From: Petrimonas sulfuriphila
GTDB taxonomy: Bacteria > Bacteroidota > Bacteroidia > Bacteroidales > Dysgonomonadaceae
NCBI GenBank assembly: GCA_038561985.1
Contig: CP073276.1
Location: 3,224,001-3,288,000 of the forward strand
Length of the DNA stretch: 64,000 nucleotides
Reading direction: 5' to 3'
The position numbers and the translations under genes were made by a program. Under the pieces are notes generated by a model that saw nothing but the letters and a program-made list of their open reading frames with translations, made no database searches and was not told the DNA's origin. Shown here in pieces: positions 45,100 to 53,554 of the stretch (positions are counted from its first letter, which is position 1; every line of letters begins with the position of its first letter).

Positions 45100-45993
45100 T
45101 TAAGCGACATTTTTAATTGATTCTTTTTTAATATTATACTGATTCCAAAATTCATCAATGGTTAAGTTTCCCAATGCTGAGAATCTTCTTTTATGATTAT
45201 ACCAGGATTCAATATATTCAAATACATACAAGCGCATTTGCTCTCTTGTTTTGAGTTTGGTACCATAGACCAATTCAGATTTGAAAGTTTTGAAAAAGCT
45301 TTCAGCCACGGCATTATCCCAACAATTTCCCTTTCCACTCATACTTTGTTCCAGCTTCAAGGATTTCAACAGATTGACAGTCTGTTTGCAAGCATATTGT
45401 ATGCCCCGGTCAGAATGAAATATCATTCCTTCTCCAAAAGGTCTGTTCCTATTGGCCATCCTGATGGCCGGAACTACGGTATGGGATGCATTCATATGAT
45501 CGCTTATGGACCATCCGATCAGTTTGCGGTCAAAAAGATCCAGCACACAGGTCAGATAAAGAAATCCATCCTTACACGGAATATACGTCAGGTCAGAGAC
45601 ACACGCTTTCACAGGCTCATTCTGATTAAATTCGCGATTCAACAGATTTGGAGCAACCTTATAGTTGTGAGAGGCATCCGTCGTCACTTTGAATCGTCTC
45701 GAGAGTTTGCTGCGCAAGCCCATTTTCCTCATGTGGCATGCTACAGTGGTTCTCGAGACAGGAGTTCCGGATACCTGCAAATCCTTTGCCAGCCGGGGGC
45801 TTCCATTGCGTCCCCTGGCTGCAAAATATGCATCCCTGATCTTTTCGTCCAGCTCCATATATTTGCGCTTACGTTGGCCCTCCGGATCTTTAAGCCAGCG
45901 GTAATAACTGCTCCTGGGGACTTTCAGTACTCTGCACATCACCTCGACCGTCCATTGTTTCGAGTTATATTCCTTTATAAAGAGATAGATCAA
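45100..45993 (-). CDS. IS3-family transposase OrfB (first copy)
   Basis: 297 aa DDE integrase-type catalytic subunit. HTH_21 segment (VLKVPRSSYYRWLKDPEGQRKRKYMELDEKIRDAYFAARGRNGSPRLAKDL), then the rve core with CVSDLTYIP (first Asp), IFHSDRGIQYACKQTVNLL (second Asp) and SGKGNCWDNAVAESFFKTFKSEL (Glu). The frame opens with TTG overlapping the orfA stop, and it also reads back in the −1 frame into orfA from the A7 run at 46023-46029, so an OrfAB fusion by frameshift is likely. Its stop lies in the left inverted repeat. Confidence 0.93.
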   Translation of the reverse strand: MIYLFIKEYNSKQWTVEVMCRVLKVPRSSYYRWLKDPEGQRKRKYMELDEKIRDAYFAARGRNGSPRLAKDLQVSGTPVSRTTVACHMRKMGLRSKLSRRFKVTTDASHNYKVAPNLLNREFNQNEPVKACVSDLTYIPCKDGFLYLTCVLDLFDRKLIGWSISDHMNASHTVVPAIRMANRNRPFGEGMIFHSDRGIQYACKQTVNLLKSLKLEQSMSGKGNCWDNAVAESFFKTFKSELVYGTKLKTREQMRLYVFEYIESWYNHKRRFSALGNLTIDEFWNQYNIKKESIKNVA

Positions 45994-46289
45994 CGATCTC
46001 TCTTGGAGATGATGCTCAAAGCTTTTTTTAATATGTCCCGCTCCGTTTCAGCCTCGCCAAGGCGTTTTTCCAGTTCAGCAATCCTTTTGGTATCTTCACT
46101 TAATGACTGGACACCGTGTCCGGGGAAACTGGCTTCTCCTTTCTGCTGGTATTCTTTCCGCCAACGATATAAAAGAAAGGGGGCAATACCCAATTCCTGT
46201 GCAAGCTCGGAAATATTCTTGCGTTCTAAACTGAGTTTGACCGCATTCTCTTTGAATGCCTTGTCAAAATGGGTTCTTTGTTTTCTCAT
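45990..46289 (-). CDS. IS3-family transposase OrfA (first copy)
   Basis: 99 aa from the ATG giving MRKQRTHFDKAFKENAV. HTH_Tnp_1 DNA-binding domain (AVKLSLERKNISELAQELGIAPFLLYRWRKEY) followed by a leucine-zipper-like coil (RIAELEKRLGEAETERDILKKAL). The terminal part contains the slippery run used to fuse with OrfB. Confidence 0.92.
   Translation of the reverse strand: MRKQRTHFDKAFKENAVKLSLERKNISELAQELGIAPFLLYRWRKEYQQKGEASFPGHGVQSLSEDTKRIAELEKRLGEAETERDILKKALSIISKRDR
46022..46029 (-). other. Programmed −1 frameshift site of the first IS3 element
   Basis: Minus-strand A7 followed by GC. Slipping back one base changes LKKALSI to KKSFEHHLQERSLIYLFIKEY, which joins directly to the OrfB frame with no stop. 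Confidence 0.6.
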
Positions 46290-46343
46290 ATTACACAAAA
46301 ATAAGCGTTTATGCTTAACTCTGTGTCCCGGCTAAGTTAGTAA

Positions 46344-46661
46344 TTCCAAATTGGAAATAATTATATATTAGGAACAGTTAATCAAGATGTGGAAATTGAT
46401 ATTCAAGGTATCACACAACAATATAATTCTTATTATGAAGGTTTGAAAAAAGTTTGCCAATACTGTTATTCATACAAGTCTTGCGGCTTATGTATGTTTC
46501 AAATTAAAAATTTTGACAAATTAAAAACTAAAAAATTTGTTTGCGATAATTTTTATGATAAAAAGAAATTTCAAAAGAAATTGTATCATATATTTTCTTT
46601 TTTAGAAAAGAATCCAAATGACTTTTTTGAAATATTGGAAAATTTTATAATTGAGGAATGA
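46344..46661 (+). pseudogene. Radical-SAM peptide maturase (GG-Bacteroidales type), C-terminal SPASM fragment
   Basis: About 105 codons, open from just after the IS3 end. It begins FQIGNNYILGTVNQDVEI, which is the usual SPASM lead-in, followed by the cysteine cluster CQYCYSYKSCGLC and a further Cys in FVCDNFYD, then a helical tail. The N-terminal radical-SAM barrel with CxxxCxxC is missing, as are start codon and ribosome site; two stops (46338-46343) separate it from the IS. The next gene, a pseudo-rSAM partner, overlaps by 4 bp (ATGA), the expected arrangement. I identify the family from the SPASM cysteine pattern plus the following cluster genes; it is a remnant and cannot work. Confidence 0.72.
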
Positions 46662-47830
46662 AAGAAAAAGCAGCTGATTATTGGTTCACGATAGAACCTT
46701 ATGTGGTTATTGGACTAACAAATCAATACACATTATTATACAATACTCTTGATGGAGTCACTATTGAATCAGATAAAATTGAAGTGATTACCTTGCTTCG
46801 TGAGTCGATTTATAAAGACAATCATGGCGTAATTTTATTAACAGAGGAGAGGTATCTCAATAATAACATAAAGGCTTTTATCAAAGAGCTTCGAGAGAAA
46901 TACATGGGAGATATTATTGACGTCGCTTTATCAAAAGGGAAACCGATTCAATTATTGCCTTTTTTTAATTTTTCTGACGCAGATAAGACAGATAAGTTGG
47001 CAATATACAAAATGCATAGTTTTTCTTCTGATAGAAATATTTTAAAAAATCTTCTTGAAATAAATGTCCATTTAAATTTCGAAACTAACGCTACAAGATT
47101 GATTTCATTCTTGGAATCTATACCGGAAGGTCCAACATTTAATATCATTGGAAATATTGGAGAGGTCACAAATTACAATGAAATTCTGTCTTATTTAGAT
47201 CATCATCTTTCGCCAAAAAACATCATATGCTCTTACAAGCACTTAGTCGCCTTACAGCCGGATTTTAATAATAATTTTTCATACATAGTATCTGTCGATT
47301 TCCCTTTATACGAGCAGCAATTGAACCGGTCAAGAATGATATTACTCAGCCAGGATTTGCCGGTTGAGTATGTTTTTGAAGTATCTTCACTTGAAGATTG
47401 TCAAGAGGTAGAACTACTTGTTGAAGCGCTACAGATTGAAAAATATCGGTTAAACCCAGTATATACCGGGGAGAATATAGGTTTTTTTGAAGAAAATGTT
47501 TTTCTCTCGAAAGAGGACATTTTATCCACACCTATGACTATAAAAGATTTCTTCTCTCGTCAGGCACTAAATTTATATGATTTTGGAAAAATCAACATAT
47601 TACCTACCGGTGACGTTTATGCAAATTTAAAACACCCTATGCTGGGAAATATTTATAAAGAAAATATTTATGAAATAATACAAAAAGAAATTGATAATGG
47701 GAAATCCTGGTTCAATGTCCGCAATCATGCACCATGCAATAATTGTGTTTATCAGTGGTTTTGCCCATCACCATCCGACTATGAGATAATTATTGGTCGT
47801 ACTAATCTTTGTCATATAAAAAATAACTGA
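46658..47830 (+). CDS. Pseudo-rSAM protein of a GG-Bacteroidales peptide system
   Basis: 390 aa. Related to radical-SAM/SPASM proteins but without a CxxxCxxC cluster at the N-terminus, which matches the pseudo-rSAM partner family (TIGR04150, from memory). The barrel-like part includes FNIIGNIGEVTNYNEILSYLDHH. The C-terminal SPASM-like part reads INILPTGDVYANLKHPMLGNIYKENIYEII, then CNNCVYQWFCPSPSDYE and a last Cys near the end. Starts inside the stop codon of the truncated maturase and ends 1 bp before the next gene, so all are one operon. Probably partner or recognition subunit of the maturase. Base composition is clearly more AT-rich than the chromosome to the left. Confidence 0.82.
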   Translation: MKEKAADYWFTIEPYVVIGLTNQYTLLYNTLDGVTIESDKIEVITLLRESIYKDNHGVILLTEERYLNNNIKAFIKELREKYMGDIIDVALSKGKPIQLLPFFNFSDADKTDKLAIYKMHSFSSDRNILKNLLEINVHLNFETNATRLISFLESIPEGPTFNIIGNIGEVTNYNEILSYLDHHLSPKNIICSYKHLVALQPDFNNNFSYIVSVDFPLYEQQLNRSRMILLSQDLPVEYVFEVSSLEDCQEVELLVEALQIEKYRLNPVYTGENIGFFEENVFLSKEDILSTPMTIKDFFSRQALNLYDFGKINILPTGDVYANLKHPMLGNIYKENIYEIIQKEIDNGKSWFNVRNHAPCNNCVYQWFCPSPSDYEIIIGRTNLCHIKNN

Positions 47831-47831
47831 A

Positions 47832-48989
47832 ATGAAACAAATAAATACAATTTTAGCACTTGTTCTGTTGATGGTATTGGTAGGGTGTGGAGGAAACAAA
47901 CAATCAAACGACGATGTAATCATCGTTGACGTTTCGAAAAGCTATCCTAAAAAAGAACTGATTCTTCAGGATTTTATGGATGTGGAATATATTGCGCTCG
48001 AAACCACTGACGAATTTCTTACACAAGGTTTGGTACTGGATGTAGGAAAAGAATACTTATTGGTAAAAAATAGGAATAGTGATGGTGATATCTTAATTTT
48101 TGACAGAAAAACCGGCAAAGGAGTAAGGAAGATAAACCGGCAAGGGCAAGGGGGGGAAGAATATGCAAGGATTAATGATATGATTCTTGATGAAAGCAAT
48201 GGCGAAATATTCGTAGAGTCGCCGGGAAATAGAATCTTAGTGTACGATCTTTACGGAAGTTTCAAACGGGTGTTGAATCTTGATCGGGAAGTTTCATCTG
48301 TTTTTGACTATGACAAACATAATTTGATTTGCTATGACATGTCGGATTATCATAGTAAGGGAGAGGATAGAACCAGATCATACCATGTTATCATATCAAA
48401 ACAGGATGGAAGTATCACCCGGGAAATCTTTATTCCTTTTAAAACGATCAACACCCCGATTGCGGTTGATGGGGATCAATTTGTAGCAAGTTATTCTTAC
48501 CAGATACGACTAAGCCACGGCGAATGGACACTTATAGAGACATCATCCGATACATTGTATAACTATGCACCGGATGGTACATTAAGCCCCTTTATAGCAA
48601 GAACCCCCTCCACACATACCATGGATCCTGAAGTTTTTCTTTATATGGGTATTTGTACCGACCGTTATTATTTTATGCAAACCGTTAAAAATGTATTTAA
48701 CTTTGAGAAGGGTAACGGATTCTATACTGATGAACTGGTGTACGACAAGGAAGAAAAAGCCCTATTCCAAGTTGCCGTATACAATGGTGACTATGCAGAA
48801 AAAAGACCTGTAGCGATGACAGCGGCACCAGTTAATCGTGAAATCGAATACGTCACTATTTTGGATGCATTTCGACTTGTTGAAATTTACGAGAAAGGCC
48901 AACTGAAAGATGGCCAATTGAAAGAAATCGCCTCGAGGTTGGATGAAGATGACAATCCGGTGATTATGCTGATAAAGCAAAAGAAATAG
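47832..48989 (+). CDS. 6-bladed beta-propeller lipoprotein
   Basis: 385 aa, lipobox LVGC (Cys19). Opening DVSKSYPKKELILQDFMDVEYIALETTDEFLTQG is typical of Bacteroidetes 6-bladed beta-propeller proteins, followed by blade repeats such as YLLVKNRNSDGDILIFDRKTGKGVRKINRQGQGGEEYARINDMILDESNGEIFV. No catalytic motif is visible. Such lipoproteins recur beside GG-Bacteroidales and NVEALA peptide genes, so a role in binding or displaying the peptide product at the cell surface is possible but not shown. Lies 1 bp after the pseudo-rSAM gene. Confidence 0.85.
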   Translation: MKQINTILALVLLMVLVGCGGNKQSNDDVIIVDVSKSYPKKELILQDFMDVEYIALETTDEFLTQGLVLDVGKEYLLVKNRNSDGDILIFDRKTGKGVRKINRQGQGGEEYARINDMILDESNGEIFVESPGNRILVYDLYGSFKRVLNLDREVSSVFDYDKHNLICYDMSDYHSKGEDRTRSYHVIISKQDGSITREIFIPFKTINTPIAVDGDQFVASYSYQIRLSHGEWTLIETSSDTLYNYAPDGTLSPFIARTPSTHTMDPEVFLYMGICTDRYYFMQTVKNVFNFEKGNGFYTDELVYDKEEKALFQVAVYNGDYAEKRPVAMTAAPVNREIEYVTILDAFRLVEIYEKGQLKDGQLKEIASRLDEDDNPVIMLIKQKK

Positions 48990-48998
48990 TGGTTTAAA

Positions 48999-49703
48999 AT
49001 GGAGAAAAGCAACCAACTATTCAATCAAGAGCAACAAATTATCCACCGCCTGCTGTTAAACGCACCTTTTATACCATCCGTAGGATTGTTGACCGGACAA
49101 GTGGGTATTGCGCTTGCTTTTTACACATATTACAGGCACACCGAGTGTGCTGTCTATGGAGACTTTGCTGGTGAACTGTTGGACAATGCGCTTGAATCCC
49201 TCGACAAAAGCATTGATATCGCTTTCAGTAACGGACTGACCGGTATTGGATGGGGAATTGAATACCTTATTCTGAAAGGTTTCGTAGACGGATGTGGTGT
49301 GGAAATCTGTGAAAATATTGACCAAAAGATCATGGAAAGCGATCCGAGGCGAATATCCGACCTTTCCCTCGAACAGGGGCTGGAAGGGCTCATACATTAT
49401 GTGCTTATACATATATCAGCGAGTATCAAACAAAACGTCAGGCTTCCTTTTGACAGCCTGTACTTGAAAGATCTGTACACTGTTGTTAAACAAGCTTGTC
49501 AAGAGGATATCCCGGATTCATTCAGATCATTAGCGGAGATTTATATGGACTTTATAGAAAAACAGGAGCCGATCGACTATCCACTCCATTTATTCTCTTT
49601 TATAGATATAGTTCATCTTGATACGGATAAGTTAACAGATTATCCTTTAGGGATCAAAGATGGGTTGGCAGGGTTATTATTGAAGGAGATCACAAATGAG
49701 TAA
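48999..49703 (+). CDS. Short LanC-like protein
   Basis: 234 aa against about 400 for a full LanC. Three LanC-type glycine motifs are seen: SVGLLTGQVGIALAFY (about 27-42), SNGLTGIGWGIEYLI (about 79-93) and LGIKDGLAGLLL near the C-terminus. The zinc ligands of true lanthionine cyclases (Cys, then Cys-His) are absent. It may be a structural or peptide-guiding homolog instead of a cyclase, or the front half of a decayed one, although the frame is clean and its end overlaps the next gene by 8 bp. LanC-like proteins are known companions of this peptide system. Confidence 0.78.
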   Translation: MEKSNQLFNQEQQIIHRLLLNAPFIPSVGLLTGQVGIALAFYTYYRHTECAVYGDFAGELLDNALESLDKSIDIAFSNGLTGIGWGIEYLILKGFVDGCGVEICENIDQKIMESDPRRISDLSLEQGLEGLIHYVLIHISASIKQNVRLPFDSLYLKDLYTVVKQACQEDIPDSFRSLAEIYMDFIEKQEPIDYPLHLFSFIDIVHLDTDKLTDYPLGIKDGLAGLLLKEITNE

Positions 49704-50916
49704 GAACGTTTATATTCTCGATGATTCTTTAAGTTCCCGTGAAAACGGGATCGGCACTTTCCTTAAAGAGTTTGTTTCAATCATGAGGGAGTTGGATTTT
49801 CGTATCCATCTCCTGTCATTCAATGCAAAGACAGAAGGGTTTACGATCAGGGAAGAGTATGGAGTGAAAAGGTATTTATTCCCCATAATGAATAATGATC
49901 GGGAGTATCAGAAGTATGTTGGCATAATCAATAAGTTTATGTTGCTCTATATTCCGGATTCGACTGATAACCTGTTTTTCCTGAATCATACACCCTGTGA
50001 AAAACTCTTGGAATCTATAAAATCCTCCCACCCTTTATCCAAGCGGGTCTTTATTATTCATGACCTGATATGGACAGAACTCCTGAACGGCAGTCTGGAA
50101 CGGTTGAAGCACGTACTGAGCAAAAAGGAAAAGGATGAGACGGAAAAGAATATCTACAGTTATTTCCGAGAAGAGCAAAGGATGTATACCCTTGTGGACA
50201 GGGTGGTTTGTCTGTCGGAAAGCACATTCAAGATCCTGACCGATATCTATAAAGTTCCGTCCTGTAAAATATCTATTATCCCAAACGGGATACGAACAAA
50301 CAAATTAAAAGTACGGGATACGGATAAACTACGAAATCTTTTGTTTCTTCCAGAAAGAGAGAAAATTATGTTGTATGTGGGAAGAGCGACCGAACAGAAA
50401 GGATTGTTCGCGCTTATCCGGTCGTTTGAAAAAGTGTTGAAGAGAGAACCTAACCTGCGGTTGATTGTTGTCGGAACTTTTAAAGAAGAAGCTTTGGAGT
50501 ATATCTCCAAAAATCATTCATCTATCGCTTCGAGGATAACCTTTATCGGCTTTATTCCGAGAAAGGAGTTGTTCAAATGGTATGCGGTTACGGACATAGC
50601 CGTTATACCTTCCCTATACGAACAATGCAGTTATGTCGGAATGGAAATGATGATGCATGGGTTGCCAATAATTGCTTCAGATGGTATAGGGCTGAGAGAT
50701 ATGTTCCGGCAGGGAGAGAACGCGTTGGTTGCCAAAATCGGAAATCCAAAGAACGATTACAGGGAGTATATAGCAAACTTGACGAATTGTATTAACAGGT
50801 TGTTGGATTCCGGTGAATTGAAGGAAAGGATCAGAAGCGGTGTAACCGATACCTATAAAAAACAATATCACTCCCGCCACATGAGGGAGCGGTACAAAAG
50901 ATTGATAGAGGTGTAA
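49696..50916 (+). CDS. GT4-type glycosyltransferase of a GG-Bacteroidales peptide system
   Basis: 406 aa GT-B enzyme. N-terminal domain starts MSKNVYILDDSLSSRENGIGTFLKEFV. The C-terminal domain has the family-4 pattern: IMLYVGRATEQKGLFALIRSFEKVL, RLIVVGTFKEEALEYI, ITFIGFIPRKELFKWYAVTDIAVIPSLYEQCSYVGMEMMMHGLPIIASDGIGLRDMF, including the E-x7-E motif. Fits the TIGR04157-type glycosyltransferase linked to radical-SAM peptide clusters (from memory), so it may glycosylate the modified peptide. Overlaps the LanC-like gene by 8 bp; last gene of the operon, with an IS481-type element 34 bp downstream. Confidence 0.85.
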   Translation: MSKNVYILDDSLSSRENGIGTFLKEFVSIMRELDFRIHLLSFNAKTEGFTIREEYGVKRYLFPIMNNDREYQKYVGIINKFMLLYIPDSTDNLFFLNHTPCEKLLESIKSSHPLSKRVFIIHDLIWTELLNGSLERLKHVLSKKEKDETEKNIYSYFREEQRMYTLVDRVVCLSESTFKILTDIYKVPSCKISIIPNGIRTNKLKVRDTDKLRNLLFLPEREKIMLYVGRATEQKGLFALIRSFEKVLKREPNLRLIVVGTFKEEALEYISKNHSSIASRITFIGFIPRKELFKWYAVTDIAVIPSLYEQCSYVGMEMMMHGLPIIASDGIGLRDMFRQGENALVAKIGNPKNDYREYIANLTNCINRLLDSGELKERIRSGVTDTYKKQYHSRHMRERYKRLIEV

Positions 50917-50950
50917 GCTACCCGTTTTTAGGTGAATTAGTTTTGATTTA

Positions 50951-52256
50951 ATCTGACAGTTAAGGGCAAAAACTTAAATTTGTAATTGCACAAACAAAGA
51001 AAGTTCAACCCTTAAAACTGTCAGAAATGAATTCAGAAACGAAGTTAATCAAAAACAAGTTAGGACTGCTTAAATTAGCAGAAGAATTGGGCAATGTCTC
51101 TCAGGCATGCAAGTATTTAGGATACAGCCGGGATACTTTCTACCGATACAGGGAACTAGTGGAAACCGGTGGTGAATTAGCTCTCAAGGAGATTAGCAGA
51201 CGCAAGCCCATCATCAAGAATCGTATTGAACAGGAGATTGAGGATCGGGTAGTAGCATTTGCAACAGATAATCCTGCTTTTGGTCAGGTCCGCGTTTCCA
51301 ACGAGCTGAAAAAGGAAGGTGTTTTTGTATCCCCATCAGGAGTTCGAAGTATTTGGTTGAGAAATGACCTGGAGACATTTCGCAAGCGATTGAAAGCGTT
51401 GGAATCAAAGGTTGCCCAGGAAGGAATCGTACTCACTGAATCTCAGGTTGTGGCTTTGGAGAAGGCCAAAGAGGAAAAAGTAGCCAAAGGTGAAATCGAG
51501 ACCTATCATCCCGGTTATCTTGGATCCCAGGATACATATTATGTTGGCAACATCAAAGGCGTGGGACGTATTTATCAACAGACATTTATTGACACGTACA
51601 CAAAGGTGGCCATTGTTAAGCTTTATGACCGGAAGGTGGCTCTTGTCGCTGCTGATATGCTGAATGACCGGGTTCTCCCTCTTTATGACCAGTACGGGAT
51701 CCCATTGATGCGTGTGCTCACTGATAGAGGAACCGAATATTGTGGTGCTAGAGAACACCACGAGTATCAACTCTACCTGGCTATTGAGGATATCGATCAC
51801 ACGAAGACCAAGGCCAGGAGTCCACAAACAAACGGTATCTGTGAACGTTTTCACCGAACAATGCAGGAAGAGTTTTATGCGACTGCATTCCGGAAGAAAA
51901 TTTACAAAACGGTCGAGGAATTGCAAAACGATGTGGATATCTGGTTGAAGTACTATAACAACGAGAGACCACATTCAGGCAAATATTGCTACGGTAAAAC
52001 CCCGATGCAAACCTGGAATGACAGTCTGCATCTGACAAAAGAGAAATTATTGGATACTCTGAATCAAAATTTTGTATCTTTGACTCCGTCGGATGAAGAG
52101 GAAACAGGCGCTGCTGGAGAGCAACTTGTCAGAAATAATCCGACTGGCTGGAATGGCCGAGGGGGTGAAAATACCCCCTCTTACCACTTTCCCATTCCGG
52201 TCAGCTATGTCTCAAAAAACTCAAATCCATAAATTAAAAAATGCCCACTGTCAGAT
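50951..52256 (+). mobile_element. IS481-type insertion sequence
   Basis: About 1.3 kb with terminal inverted repeats ATCTGACAGT..GGGCA on the left (50951-50968) and TGCCC..ACTGTCAGAT on the right (52242-52256). One transposase gene. No flanking direct repeat could be recognised. The next IS begins 21 bp later. Confidence 0.75.
51027..52232 (+). CDS. IS481-family transposase
   Basis: 401 aa. N-terminal helix-turn-helix (LAEELGNVSQACKYLGYSRDTFYRYRELVETGG), a second HTH/linker region, then an rve DDE domain with IYQQTFIDTYTKVAIVKLYDRK (first Asp), LTDRGTEYCGAREHHEYQLYL (second Asp) and KARSPQTNGICERFHRTMQEEFY (Glu). Intact frame, so the element may be active. Tail of about 60 residues is Gly/Asn-rich and less conserved. 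Confidence 0.93.
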   Translation: MNSETKLIKNKLGLLKLAEELGNVSQACKYLGYSRDTFYRYRELVETGGELALKEISRRKPIIKNRIEQEIEDRVVAFATDNPAFGQVRVSNELKKEGVFVSPSGVRSIWLRNDLETFRKRLKALESKVAQEGIVLTESQVVALEKAKEEKVAKGEIETYHPGYLGSQDTYYVGNIKGVGRIYQQTFIDTYTKVAIVKLYDRKVALVAADMLNDRVLPLYDQYGIPLMRVLTDRGTEYCGAREHHEYQLYLAIEDIDHTKTKARSPQTNGICERFHRTMQEEFYATAFRKKIYKTVEELQNDVDIWLKYYNNERPHSGKYCYGKTPMQTWNDSLHLTKEKLLDTLNQNFVSLTPSDEEETGAAGEQLVRNNPTGWNGRGGENTPSYHFPIPVSYVSKNSNP

Positions 52257-52372
52257 CAAGTCTGAACTATTACATTTTAGGACAGTCTTAGATTAGACTG
52301 CTAAATTAGTTATTTTCGTGTACAATGTTATGATGTCTGACAGATTTTTGATAAGCCACCCCCAATACGAGG

Positions 52373-52431
52373 CGGTACAGCGGGCAAGACTGCCCGTAAG
52401 GGCACTCGTCTTGGCCTTGACCGCTGTACCG
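52373..52431. repeat. Nested three-part stem-loop inside the second IS3 element
   Basis: Outer stem CGGTACAGCGG with CCGCTGTACCG (11 bp), middle CAAGAC with GTCTTG, inner TGCCC with GGGCA around a 4-nt loop. G+C-rich, unlike its surroundings, and 33 bp past the orfB stop codon. Confidence 0.6.
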
Positions 52432-52463
52432 GCTCGTGTTAACTTTGCTTGTCAAAGCATCTG

Positions 52464-53252
52464 TCATACTGCTTCCTTTCGTTTTATCAGTTCTTCCCTA
52501 TATTCAAAGGGCGTCATGTTGTCCAACGCTTCATGGGGCCGTTCTTCGTTGTAGTATTTCCGCCAGGCTTCAGTCAGTTCCCTGACTTCGGATATGTTGC
52601 GGAAAATATATCTATCAAGAACAGCCCGCCTGTAACTTCCGTTGAAGCGTTCAATGTAACTGTTCTGAGTGGGTTTACCGGGCTGAATATAGATGATGTT
52701 TATCTCATTGCCTTCGCACCAATCCTTGAATGCCTGGGCGATAAACTCAGGGCCGTTGTCGCAGCGTATGTTTTTGGGTTTGCCATTCAGCCATATGATC
52801 TTTTCCAGAACTTTAATGACCCGTTTTGCCGGCATGGACATCGATATCTCCTGCGCCACGGCAATCTTGCAGGCATCATCCATGATGTTAAGAACGCGGA
52901 ACTGCCTTCCGCACTCAATCCTGTCACTGACAAAATCAATGGACCAGGTAACATTGGGCTCTTTGGGCATAACCAGAGGGTTTTTAACCCTTGCGGGTAA
53001 GCGTTTCTTCAATCGGCTTCGTTTCTCATAGCGCATTGCCTTGTACACCCTGTAAACCTTCTTGTGGTTCCATCTCTTACCCTCACGTCTCAGTCTTGAA
53101 TAAATCTTCCAGAAGCCATCACCGAACTCGGCGGCGGCACGGATTGCTTCTTCCACTTCCGTATCATCTTTCTTCTCTGTATAGTAGAAGTAGGAGCGAT
53201 GGATCTCCATCAGCTTGCACGCCCGAGAGATGCTTATACCATGTTCTTCCAC
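52464..53252 (-). CDS. IS3-family transposase OrfB (second element)
   Basis: 262 aa DDE catalytic subunit. Starts MEEHGISISRACKLMEIHRSYFYY (HTH_21 region), then rve core: NVTWSIDFVSDRIECGRQFRVLNIMDDACK (first Asp), IRCDNGPEFIAQAFKDWC (second Asp), QPGKPTQNSYIERFNGSYRRAVLD (Glu), and ends with the usual LTEAWRKYYNEERPHEALDNMTPFEYRE. Probably made as an OrfAB fusion by frameshift from orfA. Confidence 0.94.
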   Translation of the reverse strand: MEEHGISISRACKLMEIHRSYFYYTEKKDDTEVEEAIRAAAEFGDGFWKIYSRLRREGKRWNHKKVYRVYKAMRYEKRSRLKKRLPARVKNPLVMPKEPNVTWSIDFVSDRIECGRQFRVLNIMDDACKIAVAQEISMSMPAKRVIKVLEKIIWLNGKPKNIRCDNGPEFIAQAFKDWCEGNEINIIYIQPGKPTQNSYIERFNGSYRRAVLDRYIFRNISEVRELTEAWRKYYNEERPHEALDNMTPFEYREELIKRKEAV

Positions 53253-53287
53253 TATCTCTCCTGCCAGTTCCTTCTTTACCTCGGGCT

Positions 53288-53554
53288 CTAGAGCTTTTTT
53301 TCGATGACCTCCTTCAGGATCTTGTTGTCGAGAGCAAGGTCAGCATACATCTGCTTCAACTTCCGGTTCTCATCTTCAAGCTCTTTGAGGCGTTTGACCT
53401 GACTCACCTCCATCCCACTGTACTTGGACTTCCAATTATAAAGGGTAGCCCTGGATATGTTGTAGTCACGCGCTACAACTGCGGCATCCACTCCACTTTC
53501 AAGCTGATGGACTGCCTTTACCTTCTCTGACTCGCTGTGTACTTTCTTTTTCAT
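53288..53554 (-). CDS. IS3-family transposase OrfA (second element)
   Basis: 88 aa from the ATG giving MKKKVHSESEKVKAVHQLE. Transposase-8 HTH (DAAVVARDYNISRATLYNWKSKY) followed by a coiled coil (RLKELEDENRKLKQMYADLALDNKILKEVIEKKL). The last codons GAA AAA AAG form the slippery site. Confidence 0.93.
   Translation of the reverse strand: MKKKVHSESEKVKAVHQLESGVDAAVVARDYNISRATLYNWKSKYSGMEVSQVKRLKELEDENRKLKQMYADLALDNKILKEVIEKKL
53293..53300 (-). other. Programmed −1 frameshift site of the second IS3 element
   Basis: Minus-strand A-AAA-AAG at the end of orfA. A −1 slip reads KKALEPEVKKELAGEIVEEHG and continues into OrfB without a stop, the standard IS3 OrfAB mechanism. Confidence 0.75.

Larger units (their letters stand above)
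45080..46338 (-). mobile_element. IS3-family insertion sequence (first copy)
   Basis: About 1,259 bp bounded by 26-bp imperfect inverted repeats (45080-45105 and 46313-46338; 20 of 26 positions match, both ending inward in AGTTAAGC). Carries orfA and orfB on the minus strand with a seven-A slippery run. No direct target repeat flanks it: the left neighbour is a recombinase fragment and the right neighbour a radical-SAM fragment. Exact ends are my estimate from the repeats. Confidence 0.8.

Noticed and set aside
45193-46335. 380-codon plus-strand open frame through the first IS3 element
   Set aside because: Antisense to OrfA and OrfB, whose DDE and HTH motifs are clear.
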